Source: Pseudomonas parafulva NBRC 16636 = DSM 17004
Lineage (GTDB): Bacteria > Pseudomonadota > Gammaproteobacteria > Pseudomonadales > Pseudomonadaceae
Reading direction: 5' to 3'
DNA length: 64,000 nt
Assembly (NCBI RefSeq): GCF_000730645.1
Contig: NZ_BBIU01000006.1
Span: 186,001 to 250,000 of the forward strand
This document shows, in pieces, positions 43,886 through 52,094 of this stretch. Position 1 is the first letter of the stretch; each line of letters opens with the position of its first letter. Below the pieces are notes generated by a model that was not told where the DNA came from, made no database searches, and worked only from the letters and a program-made list of their open reading frames with translations. The position numbers and the translations under genes were made by a program.

Positions 43886-44170
43886 GCTCCAGGTTCGGAA
43901 CTCATAGGGAGATTACAAAGGCGCCTAGCTTAAACGGGCGCTTTGCCAAGGTCATTGTACTTGGTTATGCTATCCTGCGATAGAATATCGAAAGTGTCGG
44001 GCGGGTACAAATGCCTGTCTCTGGTTGGCGCCGGTGCAATGTCACCCTGGGTCGGTTCGAGAGCCGGTGCGAGCTTGATCGCGGTATGGTAGTGGATCGG
44101 GGAAGGAATTGAGAAAGTTGTTTAAGCTGCTTTTCAGCGATACTTGAGTGGTGGCTGTTTAAAGCTTAAC
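43886..44170. other. Gene-free stretch between small ORF and cargo operon
   Basis: No convincing gene. It may hold the end of the leftward cargo transcript and the promoter of the 70-residue protein, but I see no clear signal. Confidence 0.4.
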
Positions 44171-44305
44171 TTAGTCCAAAGAATGAGGTTCAATTTTGGT
44201 ATGAGTCTCAAGGCTGGTATCAAGGCTATTCAGCATAGCCTTGATATGCGGTATTAGACGAACTTCGAGCCAGAACATGTGTGGGATTACTTTTTCTTTT
44301 TTTTG
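44171..44305 (-). CDS. Possible -1 frameshift extension of cargo gene 3
   Basis: After the slippery A-AAA-AAG (minus strand, plus coordinates 44296-44302) the -1 frame reads EKVIPHMFWLEVRLIPHI and on to IEPHSLD before stopping at 44171. This has normal amino-acid composition, unlike the Lys run of the zero frame. A frameshifted product would be about 196-200 residues. It could equally be a one-base change in a homopolymer, biological or from sequencing. Confidence 0.5.
   Translation of the reverse strand, partial: QKKEKVIPHMFWLEVRLIPHIKAMLNSLDTSLETHTKIEPHSLD
44219..44245. other. 11-bp perfect stem-loop in the frameshift extension
   Basis: ATCAAGGCTAT and ATAGCCTTGAT pair around a 5-base loop. 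It lies about 50 bases beyond the slippery site, further than usual for a frameshift stimulator, but is the strongest hairpin near it. It has no T-run, so it is not a simple terminator. Confidence 0.6.
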
Positions 44306-44760
44306 TCCTTGTTTAGCTGTGCCTGCTTTGCTTTTTTTTCTATGTAACTTTGGCAATGATTGTAGCTATGCAGTTTGTCGTGACTCATCGCAATTAAAAT
44401 CGTATTTGCTTGCTGGATCTCACGGTCAATAGTTGTCTTGTATTGCATTCCATAGTGAGGTGGTCCAGCTGGAATAAAATTTACTATTGTTTTTCGTCGA
44501 TTAATTCTTTCTGAGATTGCGTTAGTGTCAAGCTCCCACGCTTTGCCTTCGGCTGAAAGGTTAAATCGTGGGGAGCAATTGGCGACAGCGTCACAAACCC
44601 TGATTTGCGATGTTGCGCCAACTCCTACATAAAGAGAGATAAAATCTTCAGGTGGAGGCCCAGGTCTCAATACGAGCCAGTCTTGAGTGTTCTCTAGCCA
44701 GTTCGATCTAATGAATCTATAAAGATAATCGGGTACTGTGTTGTTGGCAACTTGAGTCAT
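44287..44760 (-). CDS. Cargo operon gene 3, zero-frame product
   Basis: 157 residues, last gene of the leftward AT-rich operon, 9 bases after the previous stop. The N-terminus (TVPDYLYRFIRSNWLENTQD) and the middle (FIPAGPPHYGMQYKTTIDRE, then ILIAMSHDKLHSYNHCQSYI) look like a real globular protein, but no family is recognised. The end is a Lys run encoded by A-tracts. A second frame continues without a stop for 40 codons after the A-tract, so the functional protein may be longer. Confidence 0.62.
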   Translation of the reverse strand: MTQVANNTVPDYLYRFIRSNWLENTQDWLVLRPGPPPEDFISLYVGVGATSQIRVCDAVANCSPRFNLSAEGKAWELDTNAISERINRRKTIVNFIPAGPPHYGMQYKTTIDREIQQANTILIAMSHDKLHSYNHCQSYIEKKAKQAQLNKDKKKKK

Positions 44761-44769
44761 ATCCTTTGC

Positions 44770-45432
44770 TCAATCAAATGCAATGCGCAGAATTTTTCGT
44801 ATTTGCTTGGCATCGCTGCTATCGATAATAGTAGCCTCGCCGCTAAATGATGGAAAGTTTTTTTGAGTGCCAGGTGTAGCGTATGAGAATATTAAGTCAG
44901 AGTCTGTGCGGACTTGGATGTCAAGTATGTTCAAGTTTTTGCATACTAACACGCCGAAGCAACCTGTACTTCTATCAATGTAACTCTTGCCCTTGGAGTC
45001 AGCAAAATGAGGAAGATAGCGGAGGAAGTAATTTAATGACTCTCCTGAAGGTTGCGACATTGGTCGATCACCTTCGTGAAGCTCTTTCATATAGCTGTCA
45101 ATTGTTCTCGATAGATCTGAAAAATACCAGCTCCAATGGGAGGTTTTAAATTTTTTCGGAAGGGCTTTGATAAATTCTTTTAAAGCGTGCGTGGCGCTAT
45201 AGTTTATGAAGCTCAAGCTTGGTGCGGAAAACCGATCCATATAAACCGACCAATCATCAAGCAATACTTCGGATTCATTGAATTTAAATGGTTCGAACGA
45301 ATTACTTTTATATTTTTGCGGTAAATTGGTAAAGAAAAAGTGGGATTTAGCCGGCGTGGAAAACACCTTTTTTTTGATGTTTGGGGTGTCCATTGTAAAA
45401 GAGTGAGCTGCGCTCTTAGTATCAGTTTTCAT
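44770..45432 (-). CDS. Cargo operon gene 2, unknown function
   Basis: 220 residues, AT-rich codons. It contains KKVFSTPAKSHFFFTNLPQK, a mid segment HALKEFIKALPKKFKTSHWS and a beta-rich C-terminal part (GCFGVLVCKNLNILDIQVRT, DLIFSYATPG). No signal peptide or membrane span. It overlaps the previous gene by 11 bases if translated from the ATG at 45432; an ATG at 45453 is also possible. No family recognised. Confidence 0.65.
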   Translation of the reverse strand: MKTDTKSAAHSFTMDTPNIKKKVFSTPAKSHFFFTNLPQKYKSNSFEPFKFNESEVLLDDWSVYMDRFSAPSLSFINYSATHALKEFIKALPKKFKTSHWSWYFSDLSRTIDSYMKELHEGDRPMSQPSGESLNYFLRYLPHFADSKGKSYIDRSTGCFGVLVCKNLNILDIQVRTDSDLIFSYATPGTQKNFPSFSGEATIIDSSDAKQIRKILRIAFD

Positions 45433-45703
45433 CTTCCGATTCGTGCTCCTCATCAACAGGATCCATTGAGTCGATCAGATCCGACAAGTGTCGGTTGAAG
45501 CTTTTTGCTGCAGTTTTAGTAAGCACTACAGAACTGAAAATATTTTCGTAACCTTCCTCGACGTCAGCGAAGTCAATGCATATGACTTCATTATGAAGTG
45601 TGCTAAGGGAAAAAGAGTTAGCGAACTTTGGAGCATCTGCCCGGTTCGTATTTGCGCTGGCGATTACAGATCCTTTGCTTCGATTACGCGATTTGCTGCT
45701 CAT
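45422..45703 (-). CDS. Cargo operon gene 1, DUF3467-like
   Basis: 93 residues with GGAG 7 bases before the ATG. After a basic N-terminus the pattern NEVICIDFADVEEGYENIFS, then VVLTKTAAKSFNRHLSDLID, resembles the short DUF3467 family (a conserved beta unit followed by an alpha helix with a K-x-hydrophobic pattern). The end is very acidic (DEEHESEDEN). As the first gene it may act as a regulator or partner of the next two; this is inference. Confidence 0.62.
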   Translation of the reverse strand: MSSKSRNRSKGSVIASANTNRADAPKFANSFSLSTLHNEVICIDFADVEEGYENIFSSVVLTKTAAKSFNRHLSDLIDSMDPVDEEHESEDEN

Positions 45704-46210
45704 GTCTCAACTCCATACTAAATTTTAGCAGTATATCAAAATGAAATTTTATAAGCAAGAGCTATAGGTTGTTAAAATAATTTTTTGCTAAAATGCCATC
45801 GGATATTATTAATTGCCTAAGGTTTTAGTCGCGTGGGGCATTTAGGTCATAACAATGAAGTACAAAGATTTATTTAGCTCTCGGTACGTCTCAAACACAA
45901 TATTTGAGAGCGGCCACATACAGTTTCGACTACACAAGCAGGAACGGTAGCAGACGTTTTTAAATCACGCTCGTGCAATTGGCTCGCTGTTACTTGGATT
46001 GCGAATCAATATGCATAGTTGGTGGCTAGCTACTGGGGCTGGGCATGATTTTCCGCAATGGCTTGGACATTCTTGCAGGCTCTCACCGTTCGAGTTAGTT
46101 AACACCTCATAATACAAAGCGCTACTAGAGGTTGTCGTCAATGGGGTAGTGACGAAGCTAGGCTAACGAGCAGTTGGTACAAAAATGGTACGTATTCAGT
46201 TTAATTCTGC
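45704..46210. other. AT-rich right end of the prophage
   Basis: No convincing gene; a 32-codon frame starting at 45854 lacks support. It should hold the promoter of the leftward cargo operon. Near its right side TTGGTAC (46174) and TGGTAC (46186) repeat the motif found beside attL, possibly integrase arm sites. Confidence 0.5.
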
Positions 46211-46321
46211 TCAAGCCTTTGAATCACGCACGTTAGAGCCAAGATAGGCCCAATCCATCATCGGGGCAACGCTGAAGCGGCGGGACGGCTCAATGCGTTG
46301 TTTGTTCAAGTCTTGAGGCAT
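46211..46321 (-). pseudogene. Displaced native 5' end of dusA
   Basis: An ATG at 46321 begins MPQDLNKQRIEP and continues SRRFSVAPMMDW, the same residues as the working DusA, then runs into phage DNA and stops at 46211 after 36 codons. It includes attR. This is the original dusA start, separated from the rest of the gene by the 43-kb prophage. It shows which strand and junction were used at integration. Confidence 0.9.
46266..46285. other. attR core of the prophage
   Basis: Exact second copy of the 20-base core found at 3395-3414. Sequence to its right continues the native dusA 5' coding region and upstream chromosome; sequence to its left is phage. Confidence 0.92.
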
Positions 46322-46483
46322 CTAAGTCACGTGTCTGAATGACCAGGCGCACCGCGCCAGGCCAAGTGGTATTCGAGGAGGCGCATAGTCTATCAACCCA
46401 AGCAATCCCGCGTCCGGTTTTGTCCGATGGGGGGCTTTCAGCTGGGCTCTAAACCATCCAGCCCGGCCTCGCTACAAAACCCG

Positions 46484-47011
46484 TCAAATGCCATACCGCT
46501 TGTTACCCCCTGAGGTAATGCAGTAGCGACCACCGCGGGGCCCGATACAAACACGGCCAGAAGAGCAGGGGCACGACATACCATACGTAGGTCCGGCGTT
46601 GCGAGCAGGCTGCGGAACCGCCCGCTGCCTTTTTTGCGTGGCGTGGACAAAGCAATTTGCTGTGGTGCAGAGGTTCTTTAACGAAAGCCAGCGCGGAGCC
46701 TGGCCATCGAGGCTGATGCGACCCCAATCCGCGCGTTGTTCGTAAACTCGCACAGTGTCACCCCGTTTAAGGCTGCCAACCACCGTGCCGCCTGGGCTGG
46801 CACGCAGGTTCAGCTTGTCAGCGTTCACAAAATGCTCAAGGGTTGAAGATGAGGGTTTTTGCCCCACACCTGGCGACTCGGCCGCAAGGGTGCTCACTGG
46901 CGTGGGGCTAATCGGCTTCTTAACTTCAGACGGGCTCTTTTTTCCGGTTGCCCAGACCACGACGAAGAGCACCACGATTGGCAGCAGCCATAACTGTCTT
47001 TTATCGCGCAT
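46484..47011 (-). CDS. Bacterial SH3-domain protein
   Basis: 175 residues. Residues 6-22 are a hydrophobic anchor (LWLLPIVVLFVVVWATG), then a Ser/Pro-rich linker, an SH3b domain (about 60-115: FVNADKLNLRASPGGTVVGS, RADWGRISL) and a Cys/Gly-rich C-terminal part (YGMSCPCSSGRVCIGPRGGR). It is probably a periplasmic or envelope protein held at the inner membrane; partner unknown. It is the first chromosomal gene right of the prophage. Confidence 0.82.
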   Translation of the reverse strand: MRDKRQLWLLPIVVLFVVVWATGKKSPSEVKKPISPTPVSTLAAESPGVGQKPSSSTLEHFVNADKLNLRASPGGTVVGSLKRGDTVRVYEQRADWGRISLDGQAPRWLSLKNLCTTANCFVHATQKRQRAVPQPARNAGPTYGMSCPCSSGRVCIGPRGGRYCITSGGNKRYGI

Positions 47012-47059
47012 ATCCCTTGCACCTATTCAGTAAGCAACACAGGTACCGCAGCCATCCGC

Positions 47060-47392
47060 TTAAAGTGTAGTCAGCAACCGCTGCAGATTCTGATATTCCC
47101 ACCCTGACAGCAACGCAATCGGATCAATACGGGCACCCGGGTCGAACGCCCAGCACCTGCCCTCCGGGCTCACACACCACTCGCAAAACTCAGGCTCGCC
47201 GCTGTTGGCGCAGATGCGCATCTTCCAGCCATCGACATCCACTACGTAATGCAAGCAATCCAATTGTTCTGAAACCTGGCCACGAACAATTGTCATCGTC
47301 CGGCGCCCGAAAAGCGCTTCCCGCAGCACTTGGCAGGCCTCACGCGCAGTGAGCGGATTGGGCACCGCTTCATCCCATTCTTCCAGGTTCAT
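47060..47392 (-). CDS. Small conserved Pseudomonas-type protein
   Basis: 110 residues beginning MNLEEWDEAVPNPLTAREAC, followed by LREALFGRRTMTIVRGQVSE and YVVDVDGWKMRICANSGEPE. The pattern resembles a small uncharacterised family common in pseudomonads. The frame is open to 47653, but the conserved part begins at the ATG at 47392, with AGGAGG 12 bases upstream; ATGs at 47545 and 47497 are alternatives that would overlap the divergent GNAT gene. Confidence 0.65.
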   Translation of the reverse strand: MNLEEWDEAVPNPLTAREACQVLREALFGRRTMTIVRGQVSEQLDCLHYVVDVDGWKMRICANSGEPEFCEWCVSPEGRCWAFDPGARIDPIALLSGWEYQNLQRLLTTL

Positions 47393-47543
47393 CTCTGCAC
47401 CGAGCCTCCTAATGAGCCGCCGCCAATAGTATCCTGCTTCACCAGGTGCCAGTCCTTCACCGCGCTTGACTGCGAACTCGCTGAACGACCCACCCATCCG
47501 CCCACTCAGATGGCTCACCCGCTGACCCAACCCAGGCCCCGCC

Positions 47544-48041
47544 ATGCACCCCCAAGTAAGACCCGCCACCCTCGCCGACACCCTACCAATCGCAACCTTG
47601 CACCGCGAGGCCTTCACACGCCAGATGGGCTCCGACACCTGGGTACACGCCACGTTGTCCGCCTCACCGCGAATGCTGGCGTTCGTGTTGGACCTGGAAG
47701 GCGAAATCGCCGGCTATATCTTCTGGGCGCAGAAGTCCGGCATTCGCCCCGAGGCCACGCTGGAACTCGATCAAATAGCGGTGGCCGGCCGGCATCGCGG
47801 GCACGGCTTCGGCGAGCAGCTGATCAGGGCGTCACTGGCCTTGGTTACCGAAGCGTTCAGCAGCCAGGGCCAACGTATAAAGTCGGTCCTCGTCTCAACC
47901 CGTGCCGACAACGCTGCCCAGCAGCTTTACGCGAAAGTGCTGGGCGCAAAGGTGGTGGCCAGTATCGATGGCCTGTATTCGGCCACGGAAGTGATCATGT
48001 TGGCCACCTTGAATCAAATACCCGACGAGCAGGCCGACTAG
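47544..48041 (+). CDS. GNAT family N-acetyltransferase
   Basis: 165 residues. Motif A of the GNAT fold is clear: LELDQIAVAGRHRGHGFGEQ (the R/Q-x-x-G-x-G/A acetyl-CoA loop), with ADNAAQQLYAKVLGAKVVAS as motif B. It transfers an acetyl group to an unknown substrate. It is convergent with the AraC-type gene, 13 bases away. Confidence 0.85.
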   Translation: MHPQVRPATLADTLPIATLHREAFTRQMGSDTWVHATLSASPRMLAFVLDLEGEIAGYIFWAQKSGIRPEATLELDQIAVAGRHRGHGFGEQLIRASLALVTEAFSSQGQRIKSVLVSTRADNAAQQLYAKVLGAKVVASIDGLYSATEVIMLATLNQIPDEQAD

Positions 48042-48054
48042 TGCCAAAGCCGGC

Positions 48055-48960
48055 CTATTTCAACGGCACATAAACATCCGTCTCCCACCGCTCTACCGGT
48101 GTTTCGGGATACACACTCAGGTATTCGAATATCAGCGGATGGTCGCGCAGCTCCTCTCCGCTGGCGGGCAGCCAGTCCCGGTACACCGGGTAGATCGTTT
48201 CGCCAATGCAGTCCAGCGAGCCGACGTGGCGGATCACCGCACACCGTCCTGCCGGTATCACCCGCGCTTGCACGCCATAGGTGTTGGCCTGCAGGGCATC
48301 GCGCATCTCGCCGCACACGGCGAAGCGGAAATCCTCTGCGGGGGTGGTGTCGGGGTTGTCGTAGGGGATGCCGAACGTGCGGCAGCTGGCGACGGGCGAT
48401 TGGCCGGTTTGCATTCGCCACTGGCGAAAGCGCGCCACGGTTTCGCCCACGCGGTTGGGCGCCCCGTGGTGGTCCAGCGCGGCAACGCGGGTTTCAGGGA
48501 AGTTCACGATACGGATCTGCATGCTGATACGCCTGGCAAGGTGGGGAACCACGAACACCGCACTCCAGGCCTTCCAGTTGGGCGCCTTGGCAAAGGCGCT
48601 GGGGGGCATGCCGAAGGCGCGCCTGAATGCCCTGGAAAACGCCTCGGGGCTTTCGAAGCCCGCACCGAGCGCGGCCTGCACGACCGAGACCTGTGGTGAC
48701 GCCGCCAGCTGATGTGCCGCGCGGCGCAGCCGGGTGAGCTGGACGTAGCGCGATACCGGCACGCCCATGAACGCGCTGAACTGTCGGTGAAAGTGATACG
48801 CCGAAAAATTCGCAAGGCGGCTCAGCGTTTCGACCGAGAGGTCACCGTCGAGGTGGCCATCAATGTGGGCGAGTACGGCATCAAACCGTTTCGCGTACTT
48901 GGCGAGCAGTTTCTGGTCGGTCAACGATGGGGTCTCTGAACGTTGCGGTATGCCTATCAT
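48055..48960 (-). CDS. AraC-type regulator with GyrI-like ligand domain
   Basis: 301 residues. Residues about 20-115 hold a double helix-turn-helix of the AraC/XylS type (LSVETLSRLANFSAYHFHRQ, then FESPEAFSRAFRRAFGMPPS). The C-terminal 150 form a GyrI-like/effector-binding domain (QIRIVNFPETRVAALDHHGA, GRCAVIRHVGSLDCIGETIY). This Rob-like arrangement usually senses small hydrophobic molecules. I use the ATG at 48960; the frame extends to a TTG at 49008. Confidence 0.9.
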   Translation of the reverse strand: MIGIPQRSETPSLTDQKLLAKYAKRFDAVLAHIDGHLDGDLSVETLSRLANFSAYHFHRQFSAFMGVPVSRYVQLTRLRRAAHQLAASPQVSVVQAALGAGFESPEAFSRAFRRAFGMPPSAFAKAPNWKAWSAVFVVPHLARRISMQIRIVNFPETRVAALDHHGAPNRVGETVARFRQWRMQTGQSPVASCRTFGIPYDNPDTTPAEDFRFAVCGEMRDALQANTYGVQARVIPAGRCAVIRHVGSLDCIGETIYPVYRDWLPASGEELRDHPLIFEYLSVYPETPVERWETDVYVPLK

Positions 48961-49208
48961 TCCCGCTTCAGCGGGTGCGTTGCCTAGCCGTAGTTGCTCT
49001 GTCGGCAATAGTGTTCACTAGGCAGTGACTGCGCCTTTAAAACTGATATCGTAATGATGTCAGTGCTACGCAACCTTTTGCGCAATGCAGCGGTCGGAGT
49101 ATGCACTGATTGCGTCTCGCAACCGCAGATGCTGCGTTATGTAACCGCTGCAATGTGCCATGCAAGCCAGGGATTCGGCATTCTTCGTCTTCCTCCGAGT
49201 ATCAACCC

Positions 49209-50516
49209 ATGCTTCATCTATTTCGTAACCGCCATGAGCTTCAGGTCCTCAGGCAACTGGCTGCCGCGCTGCCTTCCTCCTCCAGGGCCGAGGCTGGCCG
49301 TGGCTCGGCCAGCTGGGCAGACGTGCAAAGTGAATGGACTTCACGCGAACTGAAAGCGGCAGAGCGGGACAACCGTATTGCCGAACTGGAGCGCGAGCTG
49401 GAGTCTGCGCGCCAGTTGCTGGCCGAAGCCGATGCCAGTGCCCGTGCTTCGGAAACCCGCTTCGACCTGGTCAACCGCGCCTCCAGCGAAGGCCTGTGGG
49501 ACATGGAAGTGGTGGCTGGCGACCCAGTCAACCCACGTAACCGCTTCTGGTGGTCGCAGCAATTCAGGGAGATGCTGGGCTTTCGCGACGAGCGCGACTT
49601 CCCCAACGTGCTGGCCAGCTGGGCCGACCGCCTGCACCCGGATGACCGGGCCGCCACTCTGGATGCGTTTGCCCGCCACCTGAACGACAAGTCGGGCATG
49701 ACACCGTACCGGGTGCGCAACCGCCTGGCCATGAAGGACGGCAGCTACCGCTGGTTCTTCGCCCAGGGCGAAACCCTGCGTGACAGCCGGGGCGTGCCGC
49801 TGAGGGTTGCCGGTGCGTTGCGGGACATCCATGACGAGCTGCAGCGCGAGCAGGAACACGATGTGATCATCACCCGTTTCGAGCTGGCACGGGAGATGTT
49901 GTCCGATGGCTTGTGGGACATGGAAGTGATCGCGGGTGACCCGGTCAACCCGAACAACCCGTTCTGGTGGTCGCCGCAGTTCCGCCGCCTGCTGGGCTTC
50001 GAGACGGTGGAGGAATTCCCTGACGTGCTGGACAGCTGGGCCTCGCGCCTGCATCCGCAAGACAAGGCCTACAGCCTGGAAGCGTTCCAGGCCCACCTGA
50101 ACGACCGCTCCGGCAAGACCCCCTTCGACATTGAGTACCGGTTGAAGATGAAAAGCGGCGAATACCGCTGGTTCCGCGCACGCGGGCAGACCAAGCGCGA
50201 TGCCCACGGTGCGCCACTGCGGGTGGTGGGGGCGCTGGTGGACGTGGACCTGGAGCACCAGCAAAGCGCCATGCGCGATACCGAGGCGGCCCACCAGCGC
50301 ACGCTGGAAGCGAACATCGTCAAGCTTACGCAGATTGTCGGCACCATCCAGAGCATTGCCAGCCAGACCAACCTGCTGGCACTGAACGCGGCCATTGAAG
50401 CGGCCCGTGCAGGCGAGGCGGGCAGGGGCTTTGCGGTGGTGGCGGATGAAGTGCGCAAGCTGGCCACGCGCACCACCGAGGCCACCGAGCAAGCGGCTGA
50501 CATGATGCGCACCTGA
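49209..50516 (+). CDS. Soluble double-PAS methyl-accepting-type receptor with short signalling domain
   Basis: 435 residues with no membrane span. After a coiled-coil lead (about 45-85), two highly similar PAS domains occur at about 85-200 and 222-340 ([15 protein letters not shown] and [15 protein letters not shown], then [14 protein letters not shown] and [14 protein letters not shown]). The C-terminal 85 residues hold the hairpin tip of a chemoreceptor ([20 protein letters not shown], then [13 protein letters not shown]), and the protein stops soon after. The plan recalls BdlA-type cytoplasmic sensors; the shortened signalling region is unusual. ATG at 49209. Confidence 0.88.
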   Translation: MLHLFRNRHELQVLRQLAAALPSSSRAEAGRGSASWADVQSEWTSRELKAAERDNRIAELERELESARQLLAEADASARASETRFDLVNRASSEGLWDMEVVAGDPVNPRNRFWWSQQFREMLGFRDERDFPNVLASWADRLHPDDRAATLDAFARHLNDKSGMTPYRVRNRLAMKDGSYRWFFAQGETLRDSRGVPLRVAGALRDIHDELQREQEHDVIITRFELAREMLSDGLWDMEVIAGDPVNPNNPFWWSPQFRRLLGFETVEEFPDVLDSWASRLHPQDKAYSLEAFQAHLNDRSGKTPFDIEYRLKMKSGEYRWFRARGQTKRDAHGAPLRVVGALVDVDLEHQQSAMRDTEAAHQRTLEANIVKLTQIVGTIQSIASQTNLLALNAAIEAARAGEAGRGFAVVADEVRKLATRTTEATEQAADMMRT

Positions 50517-50562
50517 ACCCTGGGCGATCGGGAAGAGTAGGCAGGGGTCGCATTTTATATAT

Positions 50563-50582
50563 AATGCGACTCACTCCCAATT
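50563..50582. promoter_or_regulatory. Degenerate Fur-box-like site before fecI
   Basis: AATGCGACTCACTCCCAATT resembles the Fur consensus (14 of 20 positions by eye) and overlaps a GCATT/AATGC dyad at 50550-50567. It is 15 bases upstream of the sigma factor start. Iron repression of this signalling unit would fit. Confidence 0.45.
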
Positions 50583-50597
50583 AGCCCCTGTCTGGTC

Positions 50598-51134
50598 ATG
50601 ACCAAGTCTTCCCCTGATGCCGAACTGATCAGTGCGCTGGCCCTGCATTATGACGACCTGGTCGCCTATATCCGCAGGCGCTTTCACGGCAGCCAGTTCG
50701 CCCGAGACGTCGTGCATGACGTGTGCCTGCAATTGCTGGAGAAGCCGCCGCAACAGGCGGTCAAGCTGCCATTCGCGTTTCTGCGCCGCACATCCTTCAA
50801 CCGCGCCATCGACCGCCGCCGCGCGGACAACACGCGCCTGGCGTACTTCGAACCCACCGGCTCGGTACCTGACTGCTATGTGCATGAGCTCGATGGCGCC
50901 GCAGCGCTGGACTTCGAGCAACAGTTGGAAGCGCTGCTGGCGATCATCGACGCGTTGCCGGCGCGTGCCCGGCAGGTGTTCCTGCTGCATCGGATTCACG
51001 ACATGCCGCAACGGGAGATCGCGTGTGAACTGGGGATCTCGGTGAACATGGTCACCCAGCACTTTGCCCGGGCCATGCGCAGCATTGCCCAGCGCTGGGA
51101 GCCTGCGCGGCAGGCATTGGCGGGGCGGGGCTGA
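50598..51134 (+). CDS. FecI-like ECF sigma factor
   Basis: 178 residues. Region 2 (LVAYIRRRFHGSQFARDVVH) and region 4 (LPARARQVFLLHRIHDMPQR with the helix-turn-helix EIACELGISVNMVTQHFARA) mark an iron-starvation sigma factor that reads one nearby receptor promoter. It is followed 3 bases later by its anti-sigma partner and then the receptor, the standard FecI-FecR-FecA order. Confidence 0.92.
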   Translation: MTKSSPDAELISALALHYDDLVAYIRRRFHGSQFARDVVHDVCLQLLEKPPQQAVKLPFAFLRRTSFNRAIDRRRADNTRLAYFEPTGSVPDCYVHELDGAAALDFEQQLEALLAIIDALPARARQVFLLHRIHDMPQREIACELGISVNMVTQHFARAMRSIAQRWEPARQALAGRG

Positions 51135-51137
51135 GCC

Positions 51138-51971
51138 ATGGCACAGCCCCGTCGGCCCGACCCGGGCGACCCACTTACGGCCTTCGAACGTGCAGTGCGC
51201 GAACGGGTGCCTTCGCGTGAGGCCGTGCTGGCTGAAGCCAAGGCGCAAACCGCCCGGCAGCGCACACGCAAGAAAGTGCTGGGCGCCACGGTTTCGGTGC
51301 TGTGCCTGGCAGTCACGTTATGGATGTTGGACCCGGCCTGGCGTACGGATGACCTGCGCACCGGTTATGCCCAGCGACAGCGCCTGCAGTTGCCCGACGG
51401 CAGCCTCGCGGTGCTCAACAGCGCCACCCACCTGCGTATCGAACACCGCTTGCGTAGCCGCCAGTTTGAACTGCTGGAGGGGGAGGCCGCCTTCACCGTT
51501 GCGCACGGTGCCAGGCCGTTCATCGTTCGCAGCCAAGGGGTGACGGTGCGGGATATTGGCACCGTATTCAACGTGCGCAGCGACGCCCGCGGTGTCGCGG
51601 TTGCGGTGGTGGAAGGCGCGGTGGAGGTTTCAACCGCTTCGGTTGCGCCACGACGCCTGGAGGGCGGCCAGCAGGTGCTGGCGAGCAATCAACACCTCGG
51701 GCGTGTGACAGCACGTGCGCCATCGCAGGCCAGTGCCTGGCAGCAAGGCAAACTGCGCTTTGATGGCACACCGCTGCGCGAGGTGCTGGCCGATATCCGT
51801 CGCTACCGCCAGGCGCCGGTCAACCTGGCAGACCCGCGTTTGGCACACCTGCGTGTGTCTGGGGAGTTTGACACGGCGGCCATCGAATCGCTGATTGACC
51901 TGCTGCCGGCGATTCTACCCGTGATAGTGACCCGCTCCGGTAACGGCACCGTTACAGTGAGCGGCCGATAG
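51138..51971 (+). CDS. FecR-like anti-sigma/sensor
   Basis: 277 residues. A cytoplasmic N-terminus (about 1-50) is followed by one membrane span near 53-75 (VLGATVSVLCLAVTLWMLDP) and a periplasmic FecR domain (LQLPDGSLAVLNSATHLRIE, GEAAFTVAHGARPFIVRSQG, DIGTVFNVR). It passes the loaded-receptor signal to the sigma factor. The C-terminal STN-like segment (FDGTPLREVLADIRRYRQAP) is usual in these proteins. Confidence 0.92.
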   Translation: MAQPRRPDPGDPLTAFERAVRERVPSREAVLAEAKAQTARQRTRKKVLGATVSVLCLAVTLWMLDPAWRTDDLRTGYAQRQRLQLPDGSLAVLNSATHLRIEHRLRSRQFELLEGEAAFTVAHGARPFIVRSQGVTVRDIGTVFNVRSDARGVAVAVVEGAVEVSTASVAPRRLEGGQQVLASNQHLGRVTARAPSQASAWQQGKLRFDGTPLREVLADIRRYRQAPVNLADPRLAHLRVSGEFDTAAIESLIDLLPAILPVIVTRSGNGTVTVSGR

Positions 51972-52094
51972 CGCTGTCGCCGGGGCGGTTATCAGAAGCT
52001 AACGATAATTTTTCGCATCGCACCTCAACATTGCGCTACTTTCATCCGCCACTGCCAATGAACGTCACTTTTGATCGCGTCATTGGGGAGCTGC

